DNA of 64,000 nt, taken from the NCBI GenBank assembly GCA_020851635.1, contig JADZCJ010000055.1, forward strand, positions 1-64,000, written 5' to 3'. Positions 52,843-61,018 of this stretch are shown piece by piece. The first letter of the stretch is position 1. Each line of letters starts with the position of its first letter. The translations under genes were made by a program, and so were the position numbers. The notes under the pieces are model-generated. The model ran no database searches and was not told where the DNA came from. It worked only from the letters and a program-made list of their open reading frames with translations. The stretch comes from Anaerolineae bacterium (GTDB taxonomy: Bacteria; Chloroflexota; Anaerolineae; UBA4142; SHND01).

Positions 52843-53363
52843 TAATGGGGTTCGAAATTCTTTTCCCCCGCCTCGATCCTCACGCTCAATCGGTTCTCTG
52901 TCGGCGGAATCGGGCAGCTCCACCGCGCATAGTCATAGACACAATATGGGTTGTAAGCCAGGTTGAAATCCACAAGCAGCCGGTCGTGCCCCACGCGCTC
53001 GGGTTCCAGATAGCGGCCCGCGCCATAGGTTTCGCGAGGCGCCGTCGCGTCAATGAACGGCACAAAATAACTGCCCGGATCGTCCTCAGACTCGTATACC
53101 TGGAGCGACACTTGGTCCTGGTCCACAGAGAATCGTATTTGCCCCACCCGAATATAGTCGCGCACGTCTCCTTTGCTGGTCTGCATTTCGACGTGTTCCG
53201 GCGCCTCATATCGCTCCAGGTCAAGCGTCAAGTTCAATGCGTCATTTTCCGGGAAATAATTCAGCCCGGTGAACGTTTTTTTCAATTCCGGTGACAGCGG
53301 AGACCCGGCATCTTGTCTGAAATGGTCGTCTTTGAGTTTGCGAAATTGTTCCAACGCGGTCAT
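52833..53363 (-). CDS. DUF1684 family protein
   Basis: 176 residues. The C-terminal half has YGAGRYLEPER, VDFNLAYNPYCVYDYARWSCPI and PPTENRLSVRIEAGEKNF, the hallmark of DUF1684, a beta-rich family of unknown biochemical role. The length is shorter than secreted members, and no signal peptide is present. The ATG at 53361-53363 gives MTALEQFRKLKDDHF, a typical N-terminal helix. An upstream extension is not supported. Its stop lies within a dispersed repeat. Confidence 0.8.
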   Translation of the reverse strand: MTALEQFRKLKDDHFRQDAGSPLSPELKKTFTGLNYFPENDALNLTLDLERYEAPEHVEMQTSKGDVRDYIRVGQIRFSVDQDQVSLQVYESEDDPGSYFVPFIDATAPRETYGAGRYLEPERVGHDRLLVDFNLAYNPYCVYDYARWSCPIPPTENRLSVRIEAGEKNFEPHYPE

Positions 53364-53486
53364 GACACACTCTCTTTTGAAAATGTTGTGCAATTCGTCA
53401 CAAACGTCCCCAAATAAGTTACATTTTCGTTGGTTCGGGATGCGCCGTGGCGACATCCGCAACTCTTTTGAGGATACGCAACTGTA

Positions 53487-54401
53487 TTATCGTGCATACA
53501 ATTCTTGGAGCGCCGCTTGAATTGTCGGATACCGAAATTGAAAGCCCAGCTGTTCCAGATGTTCCGGCGCCACACGCTGACCCCCCAATACCAACAACTC
53601 ACCCATCTCACCCAACACGAGTTTCATTGCAAACCCGGGCACGGGGACCGCTGCCGGGCGTCCCAACGCCTTGCCGACTGCCCTTGCAAAATCGGCGTTG
53701 CGGACCGGGTTTGGCGCCGTGAGATTAAAGACGCCGCGCGCCGTTTCGTTCAAGATCAGGAATTTCAGCGCCGCGATTTCGTCCTCGAGGTGAATCCACG
53801 AAAACCACTGTTTGCCGCTGCCCAATTTTCCGCCTACAAACAATCGAAAGGGCAGAGCGATGACCGGCAAAAAGCCACCCTTGCGGCTCAACACAAGCCC
53901 GGTGCGGTAGACGACGCGGCGCACGCCCATTTTTTCGACCGCGGAGGTCGAGTTTTCCCAGTCCAGACACACCGAGGACAGAAAATCAGTGCCCGCGAGC
54001 GACTGTTCGGTCAGCGTCTCGGCGCCGTGAATACCATAATACCCAATCGCGGAGGATTGCACCAGTACGCGCGGTTTTGCGGTTGCGCGCTCTATCGCTT
54101 CCACAATAGCTTGGCCCGCATTGACACGGCTGCCGCGAATTTTTTCTTTGCGGTCGCCGATCCAGGGGACCGGTCCGATCGCTTCGCCCGCAAGATTGAC
54201 AATCACATCGGCGCCGTCAACCTCGCCGCCCCAACCTTGCGCCGTGCGCGCATCCCATTTTACGATGCGTACCCCGGCGGGCAAGCTCTTGACCCGGTCC
54301 GGTGAGCGGCTGGGCACAACAATTTCATGCCTGTCCTTGAGCAGCTCTTGAATCAATGCCGAGCCAATAAAACCTGATCCGCCTGTAATAATAATCTTCA
54401 T
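53487..54401 (-). CDS. TIGR01777-type NAD(P)-dependent epimerase
   Basis: 304 residues. MKIIITGGSGFIGSALIQELL for dinucleotide binding, VNLAGEAIGPVPWIGDRKEKI and SSAIGYYGIHGAETLTE are specific to the TIGR01777/YfcH/SulA group. So are DFLSSVCLDWENS, GKLGSGKQWFSWIHLEDEIAAL and RGVFNLTAPNPVRNADFARA. The C-terminal DUF1731-like segment (VPVPGFAMKLVLGEMGELLVLGGQRVAP) is present, so the protein is complete. The natural substrate is unknown in this family. The ATG at 54399-54401 is chosen by homology; the 262 bp to the divergent MuiA gene holds the promoters. Confidence 0.85.
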   Translation of the reverse strand: MKIIITGGSGFIGSALIQELLKDRHEIVVPSRSPDRVKSLPAGVRIVKWDARTAQGWGGEVDGADVIVNLAGEAIGPVPWIGDRKEKIRGSRVNAGQAIVEAIERATAKPRVLVQSSAIGYYGIHGAETLTEQSLAGTDFLSSVCLDWENSTSAVEKMGVRRVVYRTGLVLSRKGGFLPVIALPFRLFVGGKLGSGKQWFSWIHLEDEIAALKFLILNETARGVFNLTAPNPVRNADFARAVGKALGRPAAVPVPGFAMKLVLGEMGELLVLGGQRVAPEHLEQLGFQFRYPTIQAALQELYAR

Positions 54402-54663
54402 ACTTGGTCTTGGTCTCTGATTTGTCGTCGCCTGCAGTCGGGGCATGGGTTGCTGCTGAATCATGGCGGACAAACGTCAGCGCATCGGATTGCTTGCAAA
54501 ATGTTCTTGTTCAACGGATAATAGATTACGCTGCCGAGCATCGCCGGCCGCAAACATTCTCTACCATTCTTGGTTGATTGTAAATATTTTGATGTTTGTC
54601 ACAACATAACATCATGCGGACAGTGGCTGCTCTTTTGCTTGATTTTTGGACACGAGGAGTTGT

Positions 54664-56223
54664 ATGCCCACTTTGAACACCAAACCGAGCGCCGTCACCG
54701 TTTATCCTGACCGCGCGCGCATCACGCGCGCGGGAACGCTGTCGCTCGAACCGGGAGCGCAGACCATCATCATCGCTCCCCTCCCGTCCAATCTGGATGA
54801 ATCGTCACTCCGCGCCGCGGGCAAGGGAGATGCGCGCCTCACGGGGGTTCAATGCGGGCGGCAGCAGTTGATCGAGCCGGCGCCCGGCGCGGCGCAAAAA
54901 GCACAGGACAAACTTCAGACGCTGTTGGACCAGGACAAGATTTTGAGCGATGAAGAAGAGGCATGGAAACATCGGCTCGGCGTAGTCAGGACGATTGGCG
55001 AACAAGGCGGAGAAAACTTGTCTCGCGCGCTGGCGCGCGGCAAACTATCCCTCGAGAACTTGACCGGTGTGCTGGATTACCTGAGTCAGTCGCACGAAGC
55101 CGCAAACAACATTCTGCGTGAGCTCGCAGTCCGCCGCCGCGAGCTCGCCAAAGAGATCCAAGCCGCAAAACAAGAAGCAGACAAATTGCGCAACGCGGCA
55201 GCCCGCGACACGTACCAGGCGCAGGTGAATCTGGACGTTCGCACCGCGGGCGAGGTAGAAATCGAATTGACCTACACGGTCTATGGCGCGAGTTGGAATG
55301 CGCTGTATGATGCGCGGCTGGATGGGGAAAAATTAGAGTGGAATTATCTGGCACAGGTGCGCCAGCAGACGGGCGAGAACTGGGACCTGCCCTATACCCT
55401 CACCCTCTCGACCGCAACGCTCTCGACGGGTCTCGACAAACCCGAACTGCCGCCGTGGCGTGTGGACGCGTATCGTCCGCCCGAACCGCGCGCCCAAATA
55501 ATGCGAATGGCTGCAACGCCGGGGGGCGCGCAAATGGCTGAGATGGCAGCGCCCGCCCCTGCCGCTGCGCCGCTGCAGGCGATGGCATACGATGCGGCAG
55601 TTGTCGAGAGCAGCGGACCCAGCGTGACCTATCGCATTGCGACACCGCGCGCCATCCCCGCCGACGGCGAGGCACACCAGGTCGCAATCACGACCGTCCA
55701 GACGCAGGCGAACATTGACTATTTTTGCGCGCCCAAAGTGGACGGGCACGCTTTCGTGCGGGCGCAGTTTGTAAACCCGACCGATTATCTGATGCTGGCG
55801 GGACAGGTGAATCTGTATCACGGCGCGGATTTTGTCGGCACGCGCCGTGTCGAGACGATTGTGCCCAAACAAGAGGTCGAATTTTTTCTCGGCGCAGAGG
55901 AACGTTTACATGTCGAGCGCAAAGAAATCAAACGTTCGGTGGACAAGTCTCTGCTCGGCAACACGGGCCGCACCGCGCTTGCGTATCACATCACGATTCA
56001 AAACCCCGCACTGGAGCAGGCAAAACTCACCGTGCTCGATCAGATTCCCGTGTCGGCACATCCCGACATTCGCGTGAAACCGGGACGCATCACACCCGAG
56101 ACCGCGCCAAACGACCGGGGCGAATTGGAATGGCAGATCACGCTCAAACGCGGCGAACAAGCCAATTTTGAATTTGAGGTGACGGTGGAATACCCCAAAG
56201 AACTGCGCGTGGTGGGGCTGTAA
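54664..56223 (+). CDS. DUF4139/MuiA family protein
   Basis: 519 residues. The N-terminal DUF4140 part has AVTVYPDRARITRAGTL, a coiled-coil stretch follows (about 75-185, RRRELAKEIQAAKQEADKLRNA), then the beta-rich DUF4139 domain (YTVYGASWNALYDARL, NWDLPYTLTLSTA, WQITLKRGEQANFEFEVTVEYP). MuiA was named a mucoidy inhibitor, but no biochemical role is established. No signal peptide is present. The ATG at 54664-54666 has GAGGAG 4 nt upstream, which settles the start. It is divergent from the epimerase gene. Confidence 0.85.
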   Translation: MPTLNTKPSAVTVYPDRARITRAGTLSLEPGAQTIIIAPLPSNLDESSLRAAGKGDARLTGVQCGRQQLIEPAPGAAQKAQDKLQTLLDQDKILSDEEEAWKHRLGVVRTIGEQGGENLSRALARGKLSLENLTGVLDYLSQSHEAANNILRELAVRRRELAKEIQAAKQEADKLRNAAARDTYQAQVNLDVRTAGEVEIELTYTVYGASWNALYDARLDGEKLEWNYLAQVRQQTGENWDLPYTLTLSTATLSTGLDKPELPPWRVDAYRPPEPRAQIMRMAATPGGAQMAEMAAPAPAAAPLQAMAYDAAVVESSGPSVTYRIATPRAIPADGEAHQVAITTVQTQANIDYFCAPKVDGHAFVRAQFVNPTDYLMLAGQVNLYHGADFVGTRRVETIVPKQEVEFFLGAEERLHVERKEIKRSVDKSLLGNTGRTALAYHITIQNPALEQAKLTVLDQIPVSAHPDIRVKPGRITPETAPNDRGELEWQITLKRGEQANFEFEVTVEYPKELRVVGL

Positions 56224-56281
56224 AATTCGCGAGGATTCGCGTTTTCATGTGTCAGCCAATGCAACCTACTCGGAATAGTCC
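56222..56281. repeat. TTCGCG-type intergenic repeat, second locus
   Basis: Sits directly after the MuiA stop. It shares an exact 22-nt core with the inverse of 52706-52727. It also shares a longer, diverged match with 52801-52842 (TGTGTCAG, CAAT, CTACTCGG). The matched part includes the position of the DUF1684 stop codon at the other locus. Confidence 0.6.
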
Positions 56282-56311
56282 GGCACAGACAGCGCGCGGC
56301 GCGTTAACACA

Positions 56312-56947
56312 ATGCGGCACAAGATGATGCTCTGGAACACCAAGACCTGCAAGACCTGGCAGGACATACACGACCAATACGAGGCGCTCTTGCTCGCGCA
56401 CGCGATAAACGAACTCGACAAAATTGATGCGTGGTACCGCCGGGAGCTGCCCTCTCTGCTTCAAGAGCGCACGCCGCCGTACGTGACCAAAGACGAGTTT
56501 CTGGAAATCCTACGCTGGAAGATGAAGCGCGGTGACTGGCGCGAATACAATCGGATTCGGATCGTCGAGACGGATGCCCGTATCGTCAAAAAAGCGGCGC
56601 AGGATGCCTTGACACTTGCGCGTGATTTGGACGGCGATATCCCAACAGCATCCAAAGAATACAAAAAACCCGTTCAAATTCTCTGCGAGTTGGATGGCGT
56701 GGGTCCCGCCACCGCTTCGGCGGTGCTTGCACCCCTGCGGCCCGACCTCTACCCGTTTTTTGACGAGTGGATCGGCAAGCAGATCGAGGGTCTAGGCAAG
56801 GTCGCGTTCACACCGTCCTATTATTGCAAGTATGCGGATGCGCTGCGGACAAAAGCGGCGGAACTGAAGAAAAGATGTGGGGACAACTGGAACGCGCAAG
56901 AGGTGGGACAGGCGTTGTGGGTCGCGAGCGGGGGGAAAACAAGATAA
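56312..56947 (+). CDS. Conserved hypothetical protein with a helix-hairpin-helix-like segment
   Basis: 211 residues, soluble and mostly helical. ILCELDGVGPATASAVLAPLRP (about 123-144) reads like a helix-hairpin-helix DNA-binding element, followed by LYPFFDEWIGKQIEG. The N-terminal half (YRRELPSLLQERTPPYVTKDEFLEILRWKMKRGDWR) is well-formed coding sequence. I recall similar proteins in fungi and plants as well as bacteria, all without known function. The ATG at 56312 has no ribosome binding site; a second ATG at 56324 is possible. It converges with the TIR gene, 3 bp apart. Confidence 0.65.
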   Translation: MRHKMMLWNTKTCKTWQDIHDQYEALLLAHAINELDKIDAWYRRELPSLLQERTPPYVTKDEFLEILRWKMKRGDWREYNRIRIVETDARIVKKAAQDALTLARDLDGDIPTASKEYKKPVQILCELDGVGPATASAVLAPLRPDLYPFFDEWIGKQIEGLGKVAFTPSYYCKYADALRTKAAELKKRCGDNWNAQEVGQALWVASGGKTR

Positions 56948-56950
56948 CGT

Positions 56951-58219
56951 TCAATTGACAAGCCAGCGCAGCATATTCTGAAACAATTTCGCATTATCCA
57001 GATCGGGCGCGTTGGTCAAATTCGGCAGCACGAGCTTCCACGAGCCAACGGCGATGATTTTTCCTTTGCCCCGTGTCCAAGCCGCGAACAAGGTCACATC
57101 TTGTTCGTGGTTTATTTTTTTCCATTCGACAATCTGCTGCATCCAACCCCGGGGGTCCTTGGGACCGTACGGCTGCATCACCCCGCCGGAAGTGTGGGTA
57201 ATAAAACATTCGGGAGTAATGGTCGCAACAATGCCGCAGGCGGACAAAAAACCAACCTGCTTGACGCCGTTCAAGAGCGGGTGTGCCCCCAGCGGTCCGC
57301 CGGGCGGATTGGCGACGACAATGAGGCGGCGGTCTTCGCCCTGGCTCCGCGCCTGCACGCGCGCATAGTGGTCGGTGGCAACATCAGGAGGCAGGACAAG
57401 ATTCTCGACAAATTCAAACCCGAGCGTGCGGGCGAGCGCGTTTAGGTTGGACAAATGATGCAGGTCGGCGGTGTAAGAGGCCAAGAGCGCGATCCTGCCG
57501 CCCGCCTGGACCCACTTGCGCACATTTTCGATTTCCTGATCGGTGAGAATCGTGTGGAAAGGAGTCGCGACGATGACCGCGCTCAAGGACTTGAGCGTGT
57601 TTGCCGAAAACGTCTGTCCGGGCATCAGGTTGGTCCACGTCACATCGGGCAAGGTCGCGGCAAATTCGTTGATGGCGGCGTAATACCCGTCCCAACCCGT
57701 AATGAGGTTATCTTGTTGGTTGTGCGCGAAATCAATCGCGATCACGGGTTGGGTGGGAGCTGCGGTCGCCGGTGCGGTAGTTTGCGAGACCGGCGCGGCG
57801 GCGGGCAAGGGCGTTTTGCCGAACGCTCCAATGAGCCGCGCCAGCTGCTTGTCCCAATTCTGCTCTCGCGTAAAATCCACGTAGGTGAGCATTTTGATGC
57901 GCGCGGGTAAATCGGCTTGTTCGCGCACAAGCGGAATCATGCGGGCGCGCCGCCCGGCGGGGTCACTGCCCTGCACCAAAAGCGACTCGAACGCGGTCCA
58001 TTCGCTGTTGATCCATGCAGGCGTAATGACAAGCAGCGTTTTGCCACTCCGCTCGACCGCGTGCTCCATGTTGACGAGACTGGGCACGCCAATCTCAAAG
58101 TCGCGCTCGTCAATGCAGACGGAAATCCCCGCCGTTTCCAGGCGCGGCAATAACCAGTCCCACACCCAATCGCGGTCGTGGTGGCTGTAGCTGATAAAGA
58201 CGTCGTAGGAGGATTGCAT
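56951..58219 (-). CDS. TIR-domain protein with C-terminal glutamine-amidotransferase-like (DUF4350-like) domain
   Basis: 422 residues. TIR domain about 1-135: YDVFISYSHHDRDW, GISVCIDERDFEIG, TLLVITPAWINSEWTAFE. Glu78 of the SEWTAFE motif sits at the catalytic Glu position of NAD-cleaving TIR proteins. An Ala/Pro/Thr linker (about 140-160) leads to an alpha/beta domain with VIAIDFAHNQQDN, LSAVIVATPFH, IENVRKWVQAGGRIALLASY and KIIAVGSWKLVL, which resembles DUF4350/ThuA-like folds. It may be an NADase-type immune or cell-suicide protein, or a TIR scaffold. The ATG at 58217-58219 has no ribosome binding site. An AbrB-type gene is 26 bp upstream. Confidence 0.75.
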   Translation of the reverse strand: MQSSYDVFISYSHHDRDWVWDWLLPRLETAGISVCIDERDFEIGVPSLVNMEHAVERSGKTLLVITPAWINSEWTAFESLLVQGSDPAGRRARMIPLVREQADLPARIKMLTYVDFTREQNWDKQLARLIGAFGKTPLPAAAPVSQTTAPATAAPTQPVIAIDFAHNQQDNLITGWDGYYAAINEFAATLPDVTWTNLMPGQTFSANTLKSLSAVIVATPFHTILTDQEIENVRKWVQAGGRIALLASYTADLHHLSNLNALARTLGFEFVENLVLPPDVATDHYARVQARSQGEDRRLIVVANPPGGPLGAHPLLNGVKQVGFLSACGIVATITPECFITHTSGGVMQPYGPKDPRGWMQQIVEWKKINHEQDVTLFAAWTRGKGKIIAVGSWKLVLPNLTNAPDLDNAKLFQNMLRWLVN

Positions 58220-58245
58220 AGCAGTCGAGCACAAATCGTGAAATT

Positions 58246-58479
58246 TCAGTTTTTGCGCTCGCGCTCCTGTTTCCGTTCTTGCTCAAGCGCCCAAAGCAGG
58301 GACTTGGCTTTTAGCATCCCACGCGATTGCCGGATGGGATTGGACATGGCGGGCACAATTGCCAGGACTCCTCCATAGTCCACCAGCGTAACGCGGGTAC
58401 CTTTTTTCAAATCGTATTTTCTTCGCAGTTCCACCGGAATGACCAGCCAGCCCTTGGCAGATATAGTCGCAGTTGCCAC
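58246..58479 (-). CDS. AbrB/MazE/SpoVT-type DNA-binding protein
   Basis: 77 residues. ATISAKGWLVIPVELRRKYDLKKGTRVTL is the swapped-hairpin AbrB domain, followed by a charged helix. Such proteins act as antitoxins or as autoregulators binding the promoter of their operon. The start is GTG (58477-58479) with an AAGG site upstream. No VapC or MazF-like toxin follows; the next gene is the TIR protein, so this may repress the TIR gene or act as its partner. Confidence 0.75.
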   Translation of the reverse strand: MATATISAKGWLVIPVELRRKYDLKKGTRVTLVDYGGVLAIVPAMSNPIRQSRGMLKAKSLLWALEQERKQERERKN

Positions 58480-58526
58480 AATTACCTTCGTTATACTTTT
58501 ATCCGAAGAAGGATAACGTCAAAGAA

Positions 58527-59579
58527 TCAGGTTGTCAACAACTGCTCCACTCTGTACCCCTTTTCGAGAAAATACCCCAACTCTTCTGCATTGAATTTCA
58601 GGTCAATCGGCGTCGTGCCCGTCACTTTGAAAAACTCGCCTTCGAGTTCGGCGGCGCGCCCGCGCGGCAATAATCCGGCAGGATCAAACGCTTTCCAGAA
58701 TTGATGCCAAATTGTCAGCGCCGAAGCGGGCAGGCGATTGATGTTGACAAACGCGCGCGGGTTCTCCGCGCTCACGGCGGACTCGGAGCGCACCTCGATC
58801 CAGTGATGCTTGAGCGCATCGAGCATCATGTAACCGTGCGTCTCGCCCGCGTCGCGATACTGCGCTCCATACGGCGGCTCCATGCGATAAAACGTCCACG
58901 TATCATCCACCAGCAAATAATACAAATCCCATTCCGGCTCGAGCTGTGCCATCCAGCCGACGCCGAATTTTTTGACCAGATCGAACGGTTCTGAAAAACC
59001 GACGAGCGTCAAATCGGCGGGGTTGTTGGTATAGCCGCTGTAATAGTACGGGACATAGGTTTCGGCGAGTTCGCGCAGGGTAAAGTATTCGGGTTCGCGC
59101 CCGCCGAGATGGGGATACCCCGAATGGGCGTTACAGCCCCACCGCACCGCGTGATGGTCCTGATAGACGATCAGGTTGTGGTCTACATCGCGCGTGCCTT
59201 CCAACAATACCCAGCGCGGCTCGAACCCGTGGAGGTAATTGACCGCATACGCAAACATCGCGCCTTCAAAACAATGCGCCATGCCCGCGCGCAGGACCGT
59301 GCGCGGCGACATGGAGGTTTCCTCTTGATCAACATGACTGTGGTCGTTGTTGTAATACACCTCGTTATCGAGAAACCACTGCACGCGGCGGGGATTGTCG
59401 AGCGCGGCGATAATCAGCACGTCCTCGTCCGAAAAATCGAGGTCCAATTCGCGCACGCGCGTTTGGATTCGCGCAAGCGCGGCAGGATGGACGTGCGTCC
59501 GGATGCGCTGAACATAATACGCGAGCTGCTGTTGGGGTGAAAGATGCGGCGGTGACGGATACGTGTAGAGCTTGCTCAA
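58527..59579 (-). CDS. Conserved protein with a transglutaminase-like Cys/His arrangement
   Basis: 350 residues. AHCFEGAMFAYAVNYLHGFEP followed some 30 residues later by DVDHNLIVYQ and HHAVRWGCNAHSG resembles the Cys-His-Asp order of transglutaminase/NlpC-type folds (Cys in AHCFEGA, His in VDHN). The remainder has no recognised motif. No signal peptide. The start is a TTG overlapping the aldo/keto reductase stop (TTGA), with AAGG upstream in that gene, so translation is coupled. Function unknown; an amide-bond enzyme is a guess from the motif. Confidence 0.6.
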   Translation of the reverse strand: MSKLYTYPSPPHLSPQQQLAYYVQRIRTHVHPAALARIQTRVRELDLDFSDEDVLIIAALDNPRRVQWFLDNEVYYNNDHSHVDQEETSMSPRTVLRAGMAHCFEGAMFAYAVNYLHGFEPRWVLLEGTRDVDHNLIVYQDHHAVRWGCNAHSGYPHLGGREPEYFTLRELAETYVPYYYSGYTNNPADLTLVGFSEPFDLVKKFGVGWMAQLEPEWDLYYLLVDDTWTFYRMEPPYGAQYRDAGETHGYMMLDALKHHWIEVRSESAVSAENPRAFVNINRLPASALTIWHQFWKAFDPAGLLPRGRAAELEGEFFKVTGTTPIDLKFNAEELGYFLEKGYRVEQLLTT

Positions 59580-60514
59580 AAGCGTTGACCTTCCAGAGTC
59601 TCCCTGACCTGGTCAATCTCTTCTTGCGTCAACGTCCAATCACTTGCTTTTGCGTTGACCGAGACCTGATCGGCGTTGGTGACGCCCGAGATGACGGAAC
59701 AGACCTGCGGTTCGCTGAGAAGCCACGCGATGGCGAGATCACTCATCGTGCGTTCGCGCTGCGCGACAAACGCGCGCAAGTGGTCGAGGATTTGAAAATT
59801 TTCTTCGGTCAAGAACGGCGTAACGTAATTCGCCCGTGTCGGACTGATGGCATCCCCCCGGTCATACTTGCCCGTCAAAAGCCCCCCCGCCAGTGGAAAA
59901 TAGGGCACGATGCCGAGATTGGCATAGCGCGCATAGGGAATCAGCTCGCGCTCGAGGTCGCGTTTGAGCAAATGATATTCTTCTTGTGTAACAACAAACT
60001 GACTCCAGCCGCGCATTTCGGCGATGCCGTTCGCCCTCGCCAACTGCCATGCCGTAAAGTTGCTCGCGCCGATATAGCGCACTTTGCCCGAAATGACCAG
60101 GTCCTGCAGGGCGCGCATTGTCTCTTGAATCGGCGTCGTCTCATCCCACGAGTGAATATAGTACAAATCAATGTGGTCGGTCTTGAGTCGGCGCAGACTG
60201 TTCTCGACGCCGTTCATGATGTGATAACGCGATGCGCCCAGATCGTTCACCCCGTCGCCCATCTTGTTACGCACTTTGGTCCCCAGCACAAAACGGTCCC
60301 ACAGCCCCGCCAACGCTTCTCCCAAAACCGACTCGGAAGCGCCCGGCGTGCTGCCATACACATCCGCCGTATCCAAAAAATTGATGCCGAGGTCCAGCGC
60401 GCGCTTGACAAGTTCTTTTGTGCCCACCACATCAACGGTCCGACCGATGCGATTGCAGCCAATGCCGATGACCGAGACCTTGACTCCCGAATTTCCAAGC
60501 GAACGATATTGCAT
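59576..60514 (-). CDS. Aldo/keto reductase
   Basis: 312 residues. MQYRSLGNSGVKVSVIGIGCNRIG, NFLDTADVYG (catalytic Asp and Tyr), FVLGTKV (Lys) and HIDLYYIHSWDE (His) give the full catalytic tetrad. The C-terminal NADPH part has VISGVTNADQVSVNAKA. It reduces small aldehydes or ketones; the substrate is not predictable. AAGGAG lies 8 nt before the ATG at 60512-60514. It overlaps the transglutaminase-like gene by TTGA. Confidence 0.9.
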   Translation of the reverse strand: MQYRSLGNSGVKVSVIGIGCNRIGRTVDVVGTKELVKRALDLGINFLDTADVYGSTPGASESVLGEALAGLWDRFVLGTKVRNKMGDGVNDLGASRYHIMNGVENSLRRLKTDHIDLYYIHSWDETTPIQETMRALQDLVISGKVRYIGASNFTAWQLARANGIAEMRGWSQFVVTQEEYHLLKRDLERELIPYARYANLGIVPYFPLAGGLLTGKYDRGDAISPTRANYVTPFLTEENFQILDHLRAFVAQRERTMSDLAIAWLLSEPQVCSVISGVTNADQVSVNAKASDWTLTQEEIDQVRETLEGQRF

Positions 60515-60558
60515 TGCGTTTGCTCCTTGAACAACTTATAGTTGACATTGAATTAGAC

Positions 60559-60583
60559 AAAAACCCGCGTGACGCGGGTTTTA
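60559..60583 (-). terminator. Intrinsic terminator, possibly bidirectional
   Basis: AAACCCGCG (60561-60569) and CGCGGGTTT (60573-60581) form a perfect 9-bp stem with a 3-nt loop. On the minus strand it ends in five T. It begins at the stop codon of the short nucleotidyltransferase gene and insulates the aldo/keto reductase gene. Confidence 0.85.
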
Positions 60584-60796
60584 CTTTATTTCCTCTACCG
60601 TCAATTCTGTAATATCGTATCCGACCTTTGCGAGCGCGTCGAGCGTGCGTTGGGCGTTTTCACGCGTCGGTTCGATCAATATGTCAACGTCGTTGGTGAG
60701 CCGTAGGTATCCGTGACTTGGAAACGCGCTTGCGCCGATGAGGACGTATCGTATGTGCAGGTCGTTTAACGATTTGAGGAGTTTGGAGATATCCAT
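60581..60796 (-). CDS. Short MNT-type nucleotidyltransferase-like protein
   Basis: 71 residues: LLKSLNDLHIRYVLIGASAFPSHGY, then LTNDVDILIEPT, the GSx...DxD core of minimal nucleotidyltransferases. Relatives of this type, some acting as antitoxin or AMP-transferase partners, run to about 140 residues or more, so the C-terminal half is missing. A strong terminator begins at its stop, which suggests the shortened gene is the real end. The start ATG (60794-60796) lies 113 bp inside the preceding small gene in another frame. Confidence 0.55.
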   Translation of the reverse strand: MDISKLLKSLNDLHIRYVLIGASAFPSHGYLRLTNDVDILIEPTRENAQRTLDALAKVGYDITELTVEEIK

Positions 60797-60938
60797 TGCG
60801 GATCATCCGTTCCACCGCTTCGCGTGAACGTTCAAACATCCATTGATAACGTTCTGCGCTGGTCAGCGATAACAGAAATTCGATCTCAAAATCCAATTCC
60901 CGCTCGGGGTCATGTTCATCCAGAATTAATATCGGCAT
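60684..60938 (-). CDS. Small helical protein paired with the nucleotidyltransferase-like gene
   Basis: 84 residues. The first 50 are acidic and helical (DPERELDFEIEFLLSLTSAERYQWMFERSREAVERMI) and resemble the small partners found upstream of nucleotidyltransferases in toxin-antitoxin-like pairs. The last 35 are very basic (RPHRRKRVSKSRI) and are encoded in overlap with the next gene. ATG at 60936-60938 is preferred. A TATAAT 7 bp upstream suggests a leaderless mRNA. Confidence 0.5.
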   Translation of the reverse strand: MPILILDEHDPERELDFEIEFLLSLTSAERYQWMFERSREAVERMIRNGYLQTPQIVKRPAHTIRPHRRKRVSKSRIPTAHQRR

Positions 60939-60945
60939 TGCGCGC

Positions 60946-60951
60946 ATTATA
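60946..60951 (-). promoter_or_regulatory. Possible -10 element for the small gene pair
   Basis: Perfect TATAAT on the minus strand, ending 7 bp before the ATG at 60938, so transcription would begin at or next to the start codon. The -35 region (CGTTCA, about 17 bp upstream) is poor. Confidence 0.3.
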
Positions 60952-60996
60952 GCATGAACGCCGCGAGCTGAACGCGCAAAAATTGGAACTCGACAA

Positions 60997-61018
60997 GACC
61001 ATCCTTTCAAGGATGGTC
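60997..61018 (-). terminator. Hairpin over the stop codon of the GT4 gene, possible weak terminator
   Basis: GACCATCCTT (60997-61006) and AAGGATGGTC (61009-61018) form a perfect 10-bp inverted repeat spaced by 2 bp. The TGA of the GT4 gene (61007-61009) lies in the centre. Only TTGTC follows on the minus strand, so termination would be weak; it could instead protect the 3' end. Confidence 0.4.
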
